From Flagellimonas oceanensis (GTDB taxonomy: Bacteria; Bacteroidota; Bacteroidia; Flavobacteriales; Flavobacteriaceae), in NCBI RefSeq assembly GCF_003992595.1, contig NZ_RZNA01000043.1, positions 1-49,742 of the forward strand: a stretch of 49,742 nucleotides of DNA. The letters are read 5' to 3'. Below are positions 7,472-16,636 of the stretch, piece after piece (the first letter of the stretch is position 1; every line of letters starts with the position of its first letter). The translations under genes were made by a program, and so were the position numbers. The notes under the pieces were generated by a model. That model was not told where the DNA came from. It did no database searches and was given only the letters and a program-made list of their open reading frames with translations.

Positions 7472-7598
7472 AAAGAAGGATTTACAACCCCTGTATAGAT
7501 ACCCTAAAAACTAGGTTTGGTTTTCTGCTAAACTAATATTACTCTGGTGCTAAGTGATTAATTAATACCTTGTAAGGGAATTATCTAACAATTAATCT

Positions 7599-10500
7599 AT
7601 GACCATTAATTATAACAAATGGAACATTCTTATGGGTTGGGGAGTGTTCCTTCTCAGTCTATTGGTATATTCCTTAACGGTTGAGCCCACAGTAAGCTTT
7701 TGGGATTCCGGTGAATATATCGCTTCATCAGCCAAATTGCAGATTGCCCATCCTCCGGGAGCACCTTTGTTCCAGATGATAGGGGCGTTTTTTGCCCAAT
7801 TTGCCCTAGAAGCTGACCAAGTGGCCAAAATGGTAAACTACATGTCCGTTCTCTCATCGGCTTTTACCATTCTTTTTCTTTTTTGGACAATTACCAACCT
7901 TACCAAAAAATTGGTTGCAAAAGATGGGGCCTTTACCGACAACAAAGCTTTTATGGTAATTACCAGCGGCCTAGTGGGAAGCCTGACTTATACGTTTTCG
8001 GATAGTTTTTGGTTCAATGCAGTTGAAACCGAGGTCTATGCCATGGCCAGTTTGATCATGGCTTCACTCATTTATCTCGGAATACGTTGGACAGATGACC
8101 TTGATAAACCAAGGGGGATTCGATGGCTGTTATTGATTACTTTTATAATAGGCCTGACCTTTGGCGTACAGTTTATGGGGTTCTTGGCGATACCGGCAAT
8201 TGTATTGATGTACTTTTTCAAAAAACACAAGAGTATGTCACCAAAGAAGTTTATTGTGGCCAATATCGTCGCTATCGGTATCCTGTTGTTGATTTTTAAG
8301 TTTTCATTGACCTATGTTCTTAAACTTTTTGGCTGGAGCGAGGTCTTTTTTGTAAACAACTTTGGACTTCCCTTCAATTCGGGGACTATTTTAATGGGTC
8401 TGTTCCTTGTAACATTATTTTGGGTAGGGCTGAGATATACCAAAAACAAGGGTTTTATAAATGCAAACACTTCCATATTGGCCTTGGCATTCCTTTTTAT
8501 GGGTTTTTCCACTTGGTTGATGATGCCCATTCGAGCCAATTCGCATGTGGTCATCAATGAAAATGACCCCTCCGATGCACGCGCGCTTTTGGCCTATTAC
8601 AACAGGGAACAATACCCGAGTGCGGAAAGTCCCTTTTACGGGGCCTATTACAGCAATAGGTTTGGAGATTTTGGCGAACCGATGGATGACAAACCCAAAT
8701 ATGAAAAGGATGAGGCATTGGGGAGGTACGTGGTCGTAAACAAATACAAGGATGCAAACCAGAAGCCAGATAAAAGACATGTGGGATTGCTTCCAAGGCT
8801 CTGGAGCGATCAACACGCAGACAACTATATCGCTTATTTCGGCCCCTTGGATTTTGAGGTAAAACCAAAGTTTAAAGGAAACAAGGAAATTGCCCAGATC
8901 ATTGCGCAAATTAAAACAGGTTTCCAGAACGGAGATTTGGACGCTTCTGATTATGTCCGTGCTTTGGAGACACTTGATGAATATATTACCGTTCATCCAC
9001 CCACTCTTTGGCAAAATTTGGAGTATATGTTGTCCTATCAGTTTGGATATATGTATTTCAGATACCTGATGTGGAATTTTACAGGTAGACAAAATGACTT
9101 ACAGGGGCGTTATGATGGCAATGGCGAATGGCTCAGTGGCATACAGTTTTTGGACGAAGCCCGATTGGGAAATCAAAAATATCTGCCACAGGATGACCTG
9201 AGGAACAAGGCGCGAAACACCTATTACTTCCTTCCTTTGATTTTAGGGTTATTGGGCTTGGTGTTTCAGCTATCCAAGAACCCAAAACAGTTTTGGGTCT
9301 TTTTTGTGTTCTTCTTGTTTACGGGATTGGCGATTCAGTTTTATACCAACCCGACCATTTTTCAGCCCAGAGAGCGTGATTATTCTTTGGTGGGATCTTT
9401 TTATGTGTTCTCCTTGTGGATTGGAATGGGTGTATATAGCTTATATGAAATGGTAAAAAGCCTAGGGCGTTACCGAATCGTTTCCCGTGGATTGGCGGTC
9501 ATTTGTTTGGCCTGTGCGCCTGTGTTGATGGCCTTTCAAAATTGGGACGATCATGACCGATCCAATAAATTTACCGCAAGAGCGGCCGCTAAGGCATATT
9601 TGGATTCCGTGCAGGAAAATGCTGGCGGTATACTTTTCACCATAGGGGATATCGATACTTTCCCCTTGTGGTATGCACAGGATATCGAGAATTATAGAAC
9701 AGATGTAAGGGTTGTGGTCTCAGGATACCTATCAACTGACTGGTATATCGATCAGATGAAGCGTAAAGCATATGAAAGTGATGCCATTCCATCCCAAATG
9801 ACACATAACAGGTACCATTACGGTGCCAGAGATGTGGTTTACTACAGACCTATTCAAGGTCTAAAGGATAAAAGATGGGAAATAAAGGACTTTATGAACT
9901 GGATTGCCAGTGACCACCCAAGGACCAAACTTGGATATTTGTTTGAGAGCAATGGGGCCGATTTAAGTCAATATTCCGATTACGCCAAAGAACTTGTTTA
10001 TTATCCCACGAATAAAATTCGGATCCCTGTCAATAAGGAGAATGTTCTAAGTTCGGGATTGGTCAAAGCAGAGGATGCAGACCTTATCGTGGATTATATT
10101 GACATTGATCTACCAGAGACAGGACTTACTAAAAACCGGATAATGATGCTGGACATTTTGGCTAACAATGATTGGCAACGGCCCATTTATTTTTCTGGGG
10201 GCAGCTATGATGACGCTGAATATATTTGGATGAAGGACTACCTTCAGTTGGAGGGACTGGCCTATAAGTTGATTCCCATCAAAACTCCCAATAACAATTC
10301 AATTGAATTGGGACGCATAGATACGGAATTGATGTATCAGAAGGTCATGGATTGGGAATGGGGCAATTCAGGAAGCCCTGAAATTTATCATGATCCCGAA
10401 ACAAGAAAACACTTTGGGGTCATAGTGAGAAGCACAGTTGGCCGCTTGACCGAACAACTCATCCAAGAAGGTAAAATTGACAAGGCGCGGAACATTGTTG

Positions 10501-10829
10501 AATTGATCATGGAAAAAGTACCAGTTGAATTTTATGGCCACTATGTTTTTGTTGAGCCTTATTTGGATGGGTATTATAAAATCGGTGAAACGACCAAGGC
10601 CAGGGAATTGTTTGGTTTCCTAAAATCCAAATACCAAGACAAATTGATGTATATCGGTAGCCTGACGCTTGATATGCAATATGATAATGTGGAAGGATTA
10701 TTAAGGGCCATTGAAGGGTACAAAAGAATATTGGAAATTGTCGAATCCAATCAGGATAATGAAATTCTGGAAAAAGAGGTTGAAGAATTCAATGAAGCCC
10801 TTTCAAAATTTGAACTGCTAGAGGAATGA
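7599..10829 (+). CDS. GT117-family (DUF2723) membrane glycosyltransferase
   Basis: A 1076-aa protein with about 12 membrane helices in its N-terminal 660 residues and a long soluble C-terminal part. The loop after the first helix has SFWDSGEYIAS (33-43) followed by HPPGAPLFQMIG. This acidic loop is the hallmark of the DUF2723/GT117 family and resembles the catalytic loop of GT-C protein O-mannosyltransferases (candidate residues Asp36 and Glu39). Members in Bacteroidota are thought to transfer sugars from lipid carriers to exported proteins or glycans; the exact substrate is not known. The C-terminal part (about 890-1076) is helical and TPR-like. It stands alone, 38 bases upstream of the VOC gene, and may share its transcript. 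Confidence 0.85.
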   Translation: MTINYNKWNILMGWGVFLLSLLVYSLTVEPTVSFWDSGEYIASSAKLQIAHPPGAPLFQMIGAFFAQFALEADQVAKMVNYMSVLSSAFTILFLFWTITNLTKKLVAKDGAFTDNKAFMVITSGLVGSLTYTFSDSFWFNAVETEVYAMASLIMASLIYLGIRWTDDLDKPRGIRWLLLITFIIGLTFGVQFMGFLAIPAIVLMYFFKKHKSMSPKKFIVANIVAIGILLLIFKFSLTYVLKLFGWSEVFFVNNFGLPFNSGTILMGLFLVTLFWVGLRYTKNKGFINANTSILALAFLFMGFSTWLMMPIRANSHVVINENDPSDARALLAYYNREQYPSAESPFYGAYYSNRFGDFGEPMDDKPKYEKDEALGRYVVVNKYKDANQKPDKRHVGLLPRLWSDQHADNYIAYFGPLDFEVKPKFKGNKEIAQIIAQIKTGFQNGDLDASDYVRALETLDEYITVHPPTLWQNLEYMLSYQFGYMYFRYLMWNFTGRQNDLQGRYDGNGEWLSGIQFLDEARLGNQKYLPQDDLRNKARNTYYFLPLILGLLGLVFQLSKNPKQFWVFFVFFLFTGLAIQFYTNPTIFQPRERDYSLVGSFYVFSLWIGMGVYSLYEMVKSLGRYRIVSRGLAVICLACAPVLMAFQNWDDHDRSNKFTARAAAKAYLDSVQENAGGILFTIGDIDTFPLWYAQDIENYRTDVRVVVSGYLSTDWYIDQMKRKAYESDAIPSQMTHNRYHYGARDVVYYRPIQGLKDKRWEIKDFMNWIASDHPRTKLGYLFESNGADLSQYSDYAKELVYYPTNKIRIPVNKENVLSSGLVKAEDADLIVDYIDIDLPETGLTKNRIMMLDILANNDWQRPIYFSGGSYDDAEYIWMKDYLQLEGLAYKLIPIKTPNNNSIELGRIDTELMYQKVMDWEWGNSGSPEIYHDPETRKHFGVIVRSTVGRLTEQLIQEGKIDKARNIVELIMEKVPVEFYGHYVFVEPYLDGYYKIGETTKARELFGFLKSKYQDKLMYIGSLTLDMQYDNVEGLLRAIEGYKRILEIVESNQDNEILEKEVEEFNEALSKFELLEE

Positions 10830-10866
10830 ACATGATTTATCCATAATTCAATTAAAGGATTTTTCA

Positions 10867-11283
10867 ATGTACAATAGAATTGCACATATTGCCTTGGTTG
10901 TAAAGGACTATGATGAAGCTATCCACTTTTATACAAATAAACTGGATTTCATACTTCTTGAAGACACTAAAATTGACGAAACCAAGAGGTGGGTGATTAT
11001 TGCGCCAAAAGGGGCGAAAGAATCCTGCTTGCTACTCGCCAAAGCTGCCAACGAAAAACAATTGGCCATTATAGGAAGCCAAACAGGAGGTCGGGTGGGA
11101 TTTTTCCTTTTTACAGATGATTTCAATAGAGATTATGACAAACTGGTCAATCGGGGAGTAACATTTGTAAGGCCTCCTAAAGAGGAGTCTTATGGGGTTG
11201 TGGCCGTGTTTCAAGATCTTTATGGCAATTTATGGGACCTGTTGGAGCCTAATGAGAAGAATAAAGGTGTGATTATACAATAG
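10867..11283 (+). CDS. VOC family (glyoxalase-like) protein
   Basis: A 138-aa protein of the vicinal-oxygen-chelate fold. It has RIAHIALVVKDYDEAIHFYT (4-23) at the start of the first beta-alpha-beta-beta-beta module and GVVAVFQDLYGNLWDLLEP near the end of the second, with His7 and Glu127 in the usual metal-ligand positions. Members include glyoxalase I, dioxygenases and antibiotic-binding proteins; nothing here decides the substrate. It follows the GT117 gene closely and precedes a decayed serine hydrolase. Confidence 0.88.
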   Translation: MYNRIAHIALVVKDYDEAIHFYTNKLDFILLEDTKIDETKRWVIIAPKGAKESCLLLAKAANEKQLAIIGSQTGGRVGFFLFTDDFNRDYDKLVNRGVTFVRPPKEESYGVVAVFQDLYGNLWDLLEPNEKNKGVIIQ

Positions 11284-11306
11284 AAATATATGTTCAAATA
11301 AAAGAT

Positions 11307-11876
11307 ATGCAAAAAAAAATATTTTTTCCTTATCTGTTTTATATTGTCGGGCAAAATTGCATGTTCGCAGGCCAGCAATGAGAATAAGGAAAGTATTATC
11401 GATTATTTGAATAACATTACCTATCCAGAGTTTTCAGATGTAGTACTTTTAGCAGAAAGGGACAGTGTTCTTTTTGAAAAGGCGTATGGCTATTCTAGTA
11501 TTGAATATGAAGTTGGAAATAAAATCAATACACTTTTCAGCATAGCATCAATAACAAAAGCAATGACTGCTGAAGCAGCTCTTCAATTGGTTGACAAAGG
11601 TCTACTGGACTTGGATACTCCAGTAGGTAAGTACTTGCAGGTTATCCCAACACGACAGTACATGATTCTGTAACAGCGTATCAACTTTTGACCCACACCG
11701 CTGGATTGAACAATTTTCTGGTTGATAATGTCAGGGATATGGGTAAATTAAACCTAAAGGCTCTTAAAGATTATCTGCCTCTGTTTGATTCTCTTAGTAA
11801 AAACGATTCGTATCTTGCTTTAGCTAATCAAGCAGGGTTCTATTATTCAACAGCAAAGGACTTTATAAGGCCTTGA
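11307..11876 (+). pseudogene. Broken beta-lactamase-fold serine hydrolase (secreted)
   Basis: Pieces of a class C beta-lactamase/PBP4*-like hydrolase are spread over different frames. An ATG at 11307 begins a signal peptide, but the A9 run at 11311-11319 shifts frame; with one A less it reads as a normal export signal leading into IACSQAS. The catalytic SITK motif lies in the piece 11344-11673. A second shift near 11638-11645 is needed to reach YPNTTVHDSVTAYQLLTHTAGL, the conserved LLTHTAGL helix. The last piece jumps to GFYYSTAKDF, which normally lies about 60-100 residues later, so an internal deletion is likely, and the gene stops at 11876. The Tyr motif region and the C-terminal half are gone, so it should be non-functional. 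Confidence 0.75.
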
Positions 11877-12364
11877 TGGATTATCGACTGATTTCTGAGT
11901 CCTTGACCAAAAAAATGGGGGAAAAGCAACACACAAGATTGAAAAAGAAAATCACCACATACCCTCAAATCCGGAGAGGCCAGCTTTGGAGTGTAGAAGG
12001 GGAGGTCTATGGGCTTATCGATATCCGAATCACCGCTGTGAAGTCTCCCGTCAAATTCATGGCCACCGCTTTTTTCAGTAGCAAGGAACCAATGAGCACC
12101 AATCCTTTTATTGAGGAAAAGGTAAGCAAGGTGATTTCCGATCCCGCCTTCAGGTTACTTGTCCCTTGGGGCACAAAGGAGCTGGGTGAATGGGCCCAAA
12201 AGATTCCCGAAGGGGTGAGCACAAGGCTGCACAATATATTATGGAATCTATGCAGAGAAGCCCATATCTCCCCTCTGGACCTTACTAAGGACGAATTCCT
12301 CTCATTGGATAATGCTGGTAAAAAGACTTGGCAAGAGTACGAGAGTATTCGGAAAATAAGATAA
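11876..12364 (+). CDS. Hypothetical protein, 162 aa
   Basis: Unrecognised cytosolic protein. Its ATG overlaps the stop of the broken serine hydrolase (TGATG), which looks like a recombination seam and not a natural operon, so the first residues may be foreign to the original protein. The body contains QLWSVEGEVYGLIDIRITAV and PAFRLLVPWGTKELGEWAQK, which look like a compact alpha/beta fold. The following gene is a broken small frame in the same orientation, suggesting that a two-gene mobile-element unit was partly lost. No function can be given. Confidence 0.55.
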   Translation: MDYRLISESLTKKMGEKQHTRLKKKITTYPQIRRGQLWSVEGEVYGLIDIRITAVKSPVKFMATAFFSSKEPMSTNPFIEEKVSKVISDPAFRLLVPWGTKELGEWAQKIPEGVSTRLHNILWNLCREAHISPLDLTKDEFLSLDNAGKKTWQEYESIRKIR

Positions 12365-12366
12365 AG

Positions 12367-12690
12367 ATGATGGAGAAGAAAAAAGGGCGACGCAAAGAAC
12401 AGGGATTCGATTATAACATTGATTTCCTAAATGTAACCCAACAGATTAAGGTGGACTTCATCAATTCGGAGGTATCGGCCCAGCCTTGTGGACTATCTCA
12501 ACGAGAAAAATTTCAAGCTACAGTACCTGCTGGATGAGAATTCTCGATTGATGAGATGGTGGTTGACAATCTTCCCATGGTACTTGTGGTCATGAGGAAG
12601 GTATTGGAACGGTTCGACGATTTTGAAGTTTCCCATAGGCTCGAGTTCCTAGAGAGAAATGTCCTGTTGTTACGGGTGGGGAACATATGA
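12367..12690 (+). pseudogene. Frame-broken small hypothetical gene
   Basis: An ATG at 12367 opens a basic start (MMEKKKGRRKEQGFDYNIDF). Near 12480-12490 the sense continues in another frame as SLVDYLNEKNFKLQYLLDE. Near 12538-12545 it changes again to FSIDEMVVDNLPMVLVVMRK and then LERFDDFEVSHRLEFLERNV, ending at TGA 12688-12690. Joined, the pieces give a helical protein of about 105 aa. Two frameshifts in 320 bases imply decay (or assembly errors). I do not recognise the family. Confidence 0.55.
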
Positions 12691-12725
12691 AGAGGAAGAA
12701 CCCTGGCTTTTTTAAAATGCAATGA

Positions 12726-13166
12726 TTATTCTTTGAGACTGTAAACCAATTCAGCTCCATCACATGCGAGCGCTGATATTATAAGAATATTATTTGATCT
12801 TAGAATTGCTTTTTCCACACTCTTGTTGGAACAGCTCTGAATGAACACGTTTTCATTTTTATATTCTAAGGTAATGATCGGTACTTTTTGGTCATCATCG
12901 ACAGTAAAGTAGCCTTCCATTTTTTGGGTGTCTCCATTTTGTACAATTATTTTGGAAAATTGGGTACTTGAATTGAATACCAATGCCTCATTTCTCCCTA
13001 TTAAAGCTTTATCCAGAACTTCTCCAGAGAGTCCATAGGTTATTTGTTCGAGTTCAAACCTTAAGGGAAAATCTTCGGACAATGCAATTTTCATATTTAG
13101 ATCATTTTCACTTGAACAAGATTCCATGATCAGCAAAACACAAAAAAACACTAGGATACTTCTCAT
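12726..13166 (-). CDS. Hypothetical lipoprotein, 146 aa
   Basis: The protein starts with a typical lipoprotein signal: a short basic start, a hydrophobic stretch VFFCVLLIM and a lipobox ending in Cys17 (MESC), so it should be acylated and membrane-anchored facing the periplasm or surface. The mature part is mostly beta-type with two further Cys that could pair. I do not recognise the family. It is convergent with the broken gene before it and divergent from the next lipoprotein. Confidence 0.7.
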   Translation of the reverse strand: MRSILVFFCVLLIMESCSSENDLNMKIALSEDFPLRFELEQITYGLSGEVLDKALIGRNEALVFNSSTQFSKIIVQNGDTQKMEGYFTVDDDQKVPIITLEYKNENVFIQSCSNKSVEKAILRSNNILIISALACDGAELVYSLKE

Positions 13167-13295
13167 ATCCTTATGATGTGTATTTTATAAAAAGTTGCTA
13201 GATTGGAGTAGTTTTTTAAGAAAATCTTTGGGAATGATGAAAATCAGGACATTGTATAATAAGGAGTTTAAAAAGGATTCTACTAAAAGATTTTT

Positions 13296-13616
13296 ATGAT
13301 CAAAAACTTAAAATTGGTCTTTATAGTGGTAACAATGCTATTATCTTCGTGCAGTAAGGAGGCCGAAGAACCCAAGCACCAAAAATTTGCCGTATTCATT
13401 GAAACGGTGTGCGAGCAAGAGTCTACTATCCTTTGTGTGTCGGAAGAAGAATTCAGACGTGTCCTGAAAATTTTTACAGACTATGAGAATGGACCTGACC
13501 TTGATTGCTGGCCGATTACGGTCACGGATATAAATGGTACCGTCCATCAGGGCTTTCTTAGGGGATTGACTCCGGCCCGGGACGACGTGCCTTGTGTTCA
13601 ACAAGCGAATAATTGA
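13296..13616 (+). CDS. Hypothetical small lipoprotein, 106 aa
   Basis: A lipoprotein signal is clear: MIKNLKLVFIVVTMLLSSC, with Cys19 as the lipidated residue. The mature about 85 residues contain four Cys, probably two disulfides, consistent with a periplasmic or surface protein. No known domain is recognised. It heads a short run of three same-strand small genes. Confidence 0.7.
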   Translation: MIKNLKLVFIVVTMLLSSCSKEAEEPKHQKFAVFIETVCEQESTILCVSEEEFRRVLKIFTDYENGPDLDCWPITVTDINGTVHQGFLRGLTPARDDVPCVQQANN

Positions 13617-13652
13617 AAAGATTTTTTAAAAGTTCAAGTAAATAATCCCAAC

Positions 13653-13874
13653 ATGGAAAATAAAATAGTAATCGACCTGGAGAAATTCAAAGGCCAATCC
13701 CCACATGATCTAAAGGCTCACATAGAACAAGCTCTTTCCAATATAAAATGTTATGTGGAAGTTCCCGGGCCAAATCAAACAACCAGACTAAAAGATTTCA
13801 GGCCATTCAGGACCATCGACATAAAAACGGACTATGAACAGTACAGGTTAGTTGATGTGATCAACGAAAATTAA
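13653..13874 (+). CDS. Hypothetical protein, 73 aa
   Basis: A small soluble protein starting MENKIVIDLEKFKGQSPHDL. A central PGPNQTTRLKDFRPFRTIDI segment is followed by an acidic end. It lies 14 bases before the RNxxxH protein gene, so the two are probably co-transcribed, and it could be a partner or antitoxin-like companion. That idea rests only on size and spacing; no family is recognised. Confidence 0.55.
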   Translation: MENKIVIDLEKFKGQSPHDLKAHIEQALSNIKCYVEVPGPNQTTRLKDFRPFRTIDIKTDYEQYRLVDVINEN

Positions 13875-13888
13875 AGTCCAATGAAACG

Positions 13889-14329
13889 ATGAAACTGATT
13901 AGAGAAGGCGCTTTTTTAACTGAATTGATTTTCCAAGCTGAACTTGTATCAAACTCTTATCGGCGATTGAAAGGTTCTGTGGATAGATTTGATAAAATCT
14001 CTGTTTGGTCGGATATTCAATCCATTTTGATATCATCTGGCAATATCTCTAAAATTCTATGGCCAACAAAGAAATATAGAGAAAGGGGTGAACAACTTAG
14101 GCAACTTCTGGAAATCGGCTCTGAAAGTGTTTTGAAAAGTAGAAAAATCAGGAACCGATTTGAGCACTATGATGAATTTTTGGATGATTTTTTCAAAGAC
14201 AAGGATATTTGTTCCTATACCGATTTGGCAATGAACCCCTCGTTAAGCCCATTTATAGGTGGATCTTGTCACAGAGGGTATAACTCCTACAACAATACCC
14301 TTGTGATCCATGGAGAATCCTGGACTTAA
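13889..14329 (+). CDS. HEPN-like protein with RNxxxH motif, C-terminus shifted
   Basis: A mostly helical protein of 146 aa. Its conserved-looking helix contains SRKIRNRFEHYDEFLDD, which has the R-N-x-x-x-H arrangement (RNRFEH) of HEPN ribonucleases found in toxin-antitoxin and abortive-infection proteins. The frame stops at 14329, but a shift of one base near 14320 reads on as DLNDIVAAVEKVRLKCKSLF up to a TGA at 14386-14388. This looks like the natural end of the protein, about 20 residues longer. The motif-bearing helix is unaffected, but the fold may be compromised. The family call is tentative because only one motif supports it. Confidence 0.5.
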   Translation: MKLIREGAFLTELIFQAELVSNSYRRLKGSVDRFDKISVWSDIQSILISSGNISKILWPTKKYRERGEQLRQLLEIGSESVLKSRKIRNRFEHYDEFLDDFFKDKDICSYTDLAMNPSLSPFIGGSCHRGYNSYNNTLVIHGESWT

Positions 14330-14872
14330 ATGATATTGTAGCCGCTGTTGAAAAAGTAAGGCTTAAGTGCAAAAGCTTATTTCTCTGATTTTACATTTCT
14401 TGACCGTCAATAATAAGTTTGGTGTAATTTAGATAAGTAAATGCTATAAAATAGAGGGCATTACAAGTCTAACAGTCGAGAAATAATGAAGATGGAACTA
14501 AAAATGGGAAAACGTGCAAGGGGAATATCCATTAAAACTTTTCCCTATCCGGTGTGGTTTCTAGCTAGATCTTGAATCGCCAAGTACAATTTGAATTTTC
14601 ACGTGAACGAGATTTTGTAATTGACATTTGGTAGAGGCTTCATTCAGCCTTGATGGTTACATACAAGGTTTGATCGACAGGATGAAAGGAAAATAATAAT
14701 CACTAAAATAAAATACAAAACGAACACAGATCTCTCGTGTTCTTCAAGAGTTCATAAATTTTTAGTATGCCCAATGACCAAAGAGTTAGCGTAATTGAAA
14801 AAAGGCCCATTCTTGATCTAAATAATGAATTACCTTAAGCTCGACAACCTATCAAAGACATTTTAAGAGGTT
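14330..14872. other. 540-base stretch without a supported gene
   Basis: The first 60 bases hold the out-of-frame tail of the HEPN-like gene. The rest is AT-rich with many stops. An unassigned 29-codon frame (14486-14575, starting MKMELKMGKRARGIS) is seen, and a small inverted repeat GAACAC-n9-GTGTTC lies at 14722-14742. I see no recognisable gene, RNA or element end. Confidence 0.4.
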
Positions 14873-15229
14873 TTAAAGAAAATTTCTGTCCTCTTGTTCT
14901 TCCAGCCATTTTTGTTGTCTCGGTTCAATAATCTGCTTTTTAACTTTTTTGCAGAGATTGTCATGTAACCGATTTCGTATGGTTCGGTTTATTATGCGAT
15001 AACCTTCAATTTCAAAAATGTCAATGATAAATTCCGGTTTTTTGCCTAACTGTGTTTCAAAGGTGACGACATCGAAATCCATACAATCCGATTCAAGCAA
15101 TGCATTCAGGGATTCGTGGTATAATGTCAACGCCTCGTCGCTACCATATAATATACATGTGGTCGCCTTGACATAGGAAACCTGCTTTAATTCTTTCAAA
15201 ACCTCCAAAGTTTTTGATGACAACCCCAC
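14873..15229 (-). CDS. Hypothetical protein, 118 aa
   Basis: A soluble protein with a GTG start at 15229. It has helix-rich beginnings (SSKTLEVLKELKQVSYVKAT), a central EFIIDIFEIEGYRIINRTIR strand-helix region and a strongly charged end. No family is recognised. It lies among small mobile-element cargo genes and is transcribed away from the next gene. Confidence 0.5.
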   Translation of the reverse strand: MGLSSKTLEVLKELKQVSYVKATTCILYGSDEALTLYHESLNALLESDCMDFDVVTFETQLGKKPEFIIDIFEIEGYRIINRTIRNRLHDNLCKKVKKQIIEPRQQKWLEEQEDRNFL

Positions 15230-15452
15230 TTATTTGGTTAAATTCTTAAGATATGATTTAAAAAAATGTAGCTCTTGAGTGTCTATAGGGGGAGATATTT
15301 AACAATCCAAAAGCTACATTGTTTGATGTATGCCCAAAATTACGATTAAAAAGTAAAATTTCGTAAGGATCGGGGGTCAACAATGCTAAAAACCAGATTG
15401 ATACCGTGAAACCCTTTATGGTTCTAATCCAAAACCTTACCTTGGGCTGTAT

Positions 15453-15881
15453 ATGCAAGAAGAAGGAGGATTGTATTTAGATTTCGATGATGATCCGGAA
15501 GGTATCATTTCTCGAACGGTTTCCATAATGGTCATATCCTTGGATACTACGTCGGATGTATTGCCAGACCCTCTATTAAAGGATCTTTTTGACAAGACCA
15601 ATCCAAGGAATGCCAACTTAGATCAAGCCTTCATGTGTGAGCTTTTTGATACTTTATATTCCACCTACCGTTTTTTAAAGGGATTGCCGAAAGAGGAATT
15701 GGACGAAAGGGAATTCAATCAGATTTTCTTATCATGGCACATTTTGTTATGGATTGAAACATTACGTCGTGCAAAGGTTGTAGAGGTTACCCCTTTTCCG
15801 ATTTTTGATTTTGACAATCTTCCTGATTTACAGATGGATTTAAAATTGGATAAATCTGTACTGTTGCCCTTATTGAATTAA
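15453..15881 (+). CDS. Hypothetical acidic protein, 142 aa
   Basis: An acidic protein, with LYLDFDDDPEG near the start and several hydrophobic helices afterwards (FNQIFLSWHILLWIETLRRA). No signal peptide is present. It resembles no family I know. The acidic character could suit a DNA-mimic or immunity-type protein, but nothing in the sequence proves this. It is the last cargo gene before the mobilisation module. Confidence 0.55.
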   Translation: MQEEGGLYLDFDDDPEGIISRTVSIMVISLDTTSDVLPDPLLKDLFDKTNPRNANLDQAFMCELFDTLYSTYRFLKGLPKEELDEREFNQIFLSWHILLWIETLRRAKVVEVTPFPIFDFDNLPDLQMDLKLDKSVLLPLLN

Positions 15882-16288
15882 TCTACATGGGTTGAGTAAA
15901 AGTTCAATTAGAATCTTTTGTTTCATACATCTCTTGGAACAGATATAGTTGAATGACAAGTAGTATACCTCAAAACGAATTCGAGAGCCTTCATTAATTA
16001 TAAAATTGGTTCATAGTTTGAATTTTAAAACGGTGTTCCCTATTCTTCCCTTCCCACAGAAACTCACCTTTGCGATTTCGCACAATCCTTGATTTTCAAA
16101 TAAGAAAAATACGTTGGATAGATTTACCGTACATATAACCGTGTACGGCAAAACCCTTGCAAGTAATCCATAGGCCATAGGTTTGTGATATAGTTAATCG
16201 GAGGTCACGAAGCAAGTTGTGTTTTTGCTAACAAAAACCCTGCGCACCTTGTTTGCAGTTTGCCTTGTGATCCGTTAAATCATTTGAA
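15882..16288. other. Upstream region of the mobilisation module, with probable oriT
   Basis: About 400 bases without a gene. The last 100 are distinctive: a perfect 7-bp inverted repeat GTTTTTG-CTAA-CAAAAAC (16221-16238) is followed at once by a GC-rich CCTGCGCACCTTG tract and then mobC. In mobilisable elements oriT usually sits just upstream of mobC/relaxase as an inverted repeat followed by the nick region, so this is the best candidate. The rest of the gap holds nothing I recognise. Confidence 0.4.
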
Positions 16289-16636
16289 ATGGGAAGGCCA
16301 AAAAAAGAACTTGGGTTATTAAAAACAATACAGGTCAATGTCAGGATGACTGCTGCTGATCATTCCAAAGTTTCCGTTAATGCAGAAACCATCGGGCTGT
16401 CCGTTGCCGAATATATCCGAAGAAAATGTACGGGAAAATCCTTGCCGAATAAAAAGATAACCCCATTGGACAGGAAACTCTTTGTCGAGTTGAGCCGGGT
16501 GGGAAACAACCTGAACCAACTTGCCAGGGTCTCAAACTCAGGTATCCGTGACCCGTTCAATATCATTAAACAATTGGAGGAGGTAAAAATGCTGTTGCAA
16601 CAGCTCAAATCAAATATAGCGAACAATGATAGGTAA
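16289..16636 (+). CDS. mobC: Mobilisation relaxosome protein MobC
   Basis: A 115-aa MobC-family accessory protein that binds oriT and helps the relaxase melt the nick site. It has a ribbon-helix-helix-like N-terminus (IQVNVRMTAADHSKVSVNAE, then LSVAEYIRRKCTG) and the family hallmark VGNNLNQLAR (about residues 71-80). It overlaps the relaxase gene by 11 bases, so the two are coupled. The candidate oriT lies immediately upstream. Confidence 0.88.
   Translation: MGRPKKELGLLKTIQVNVRMTAADHSKVSVNAETIGLSVAEYIRRKCTGKSLPNKKITPLDRKLFVELSRVGNNLNQLARVSNSGIRDPFNIIKQLEEVKMLLQQLKSNIANNDR

Noticed and set aside
8415..9092. 225-codon minus-strand frame
   Set aside because: Entirely antisense to the GT117 gene, which has clear membrane helices and motifs; codon shadow.
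15258..15458. 66-codon minus-strand frame ahead of the 142-aa gene
   Set aside because: It overlaps the start region of the opposite gene and has no recognisable features; more likely the promoter region.
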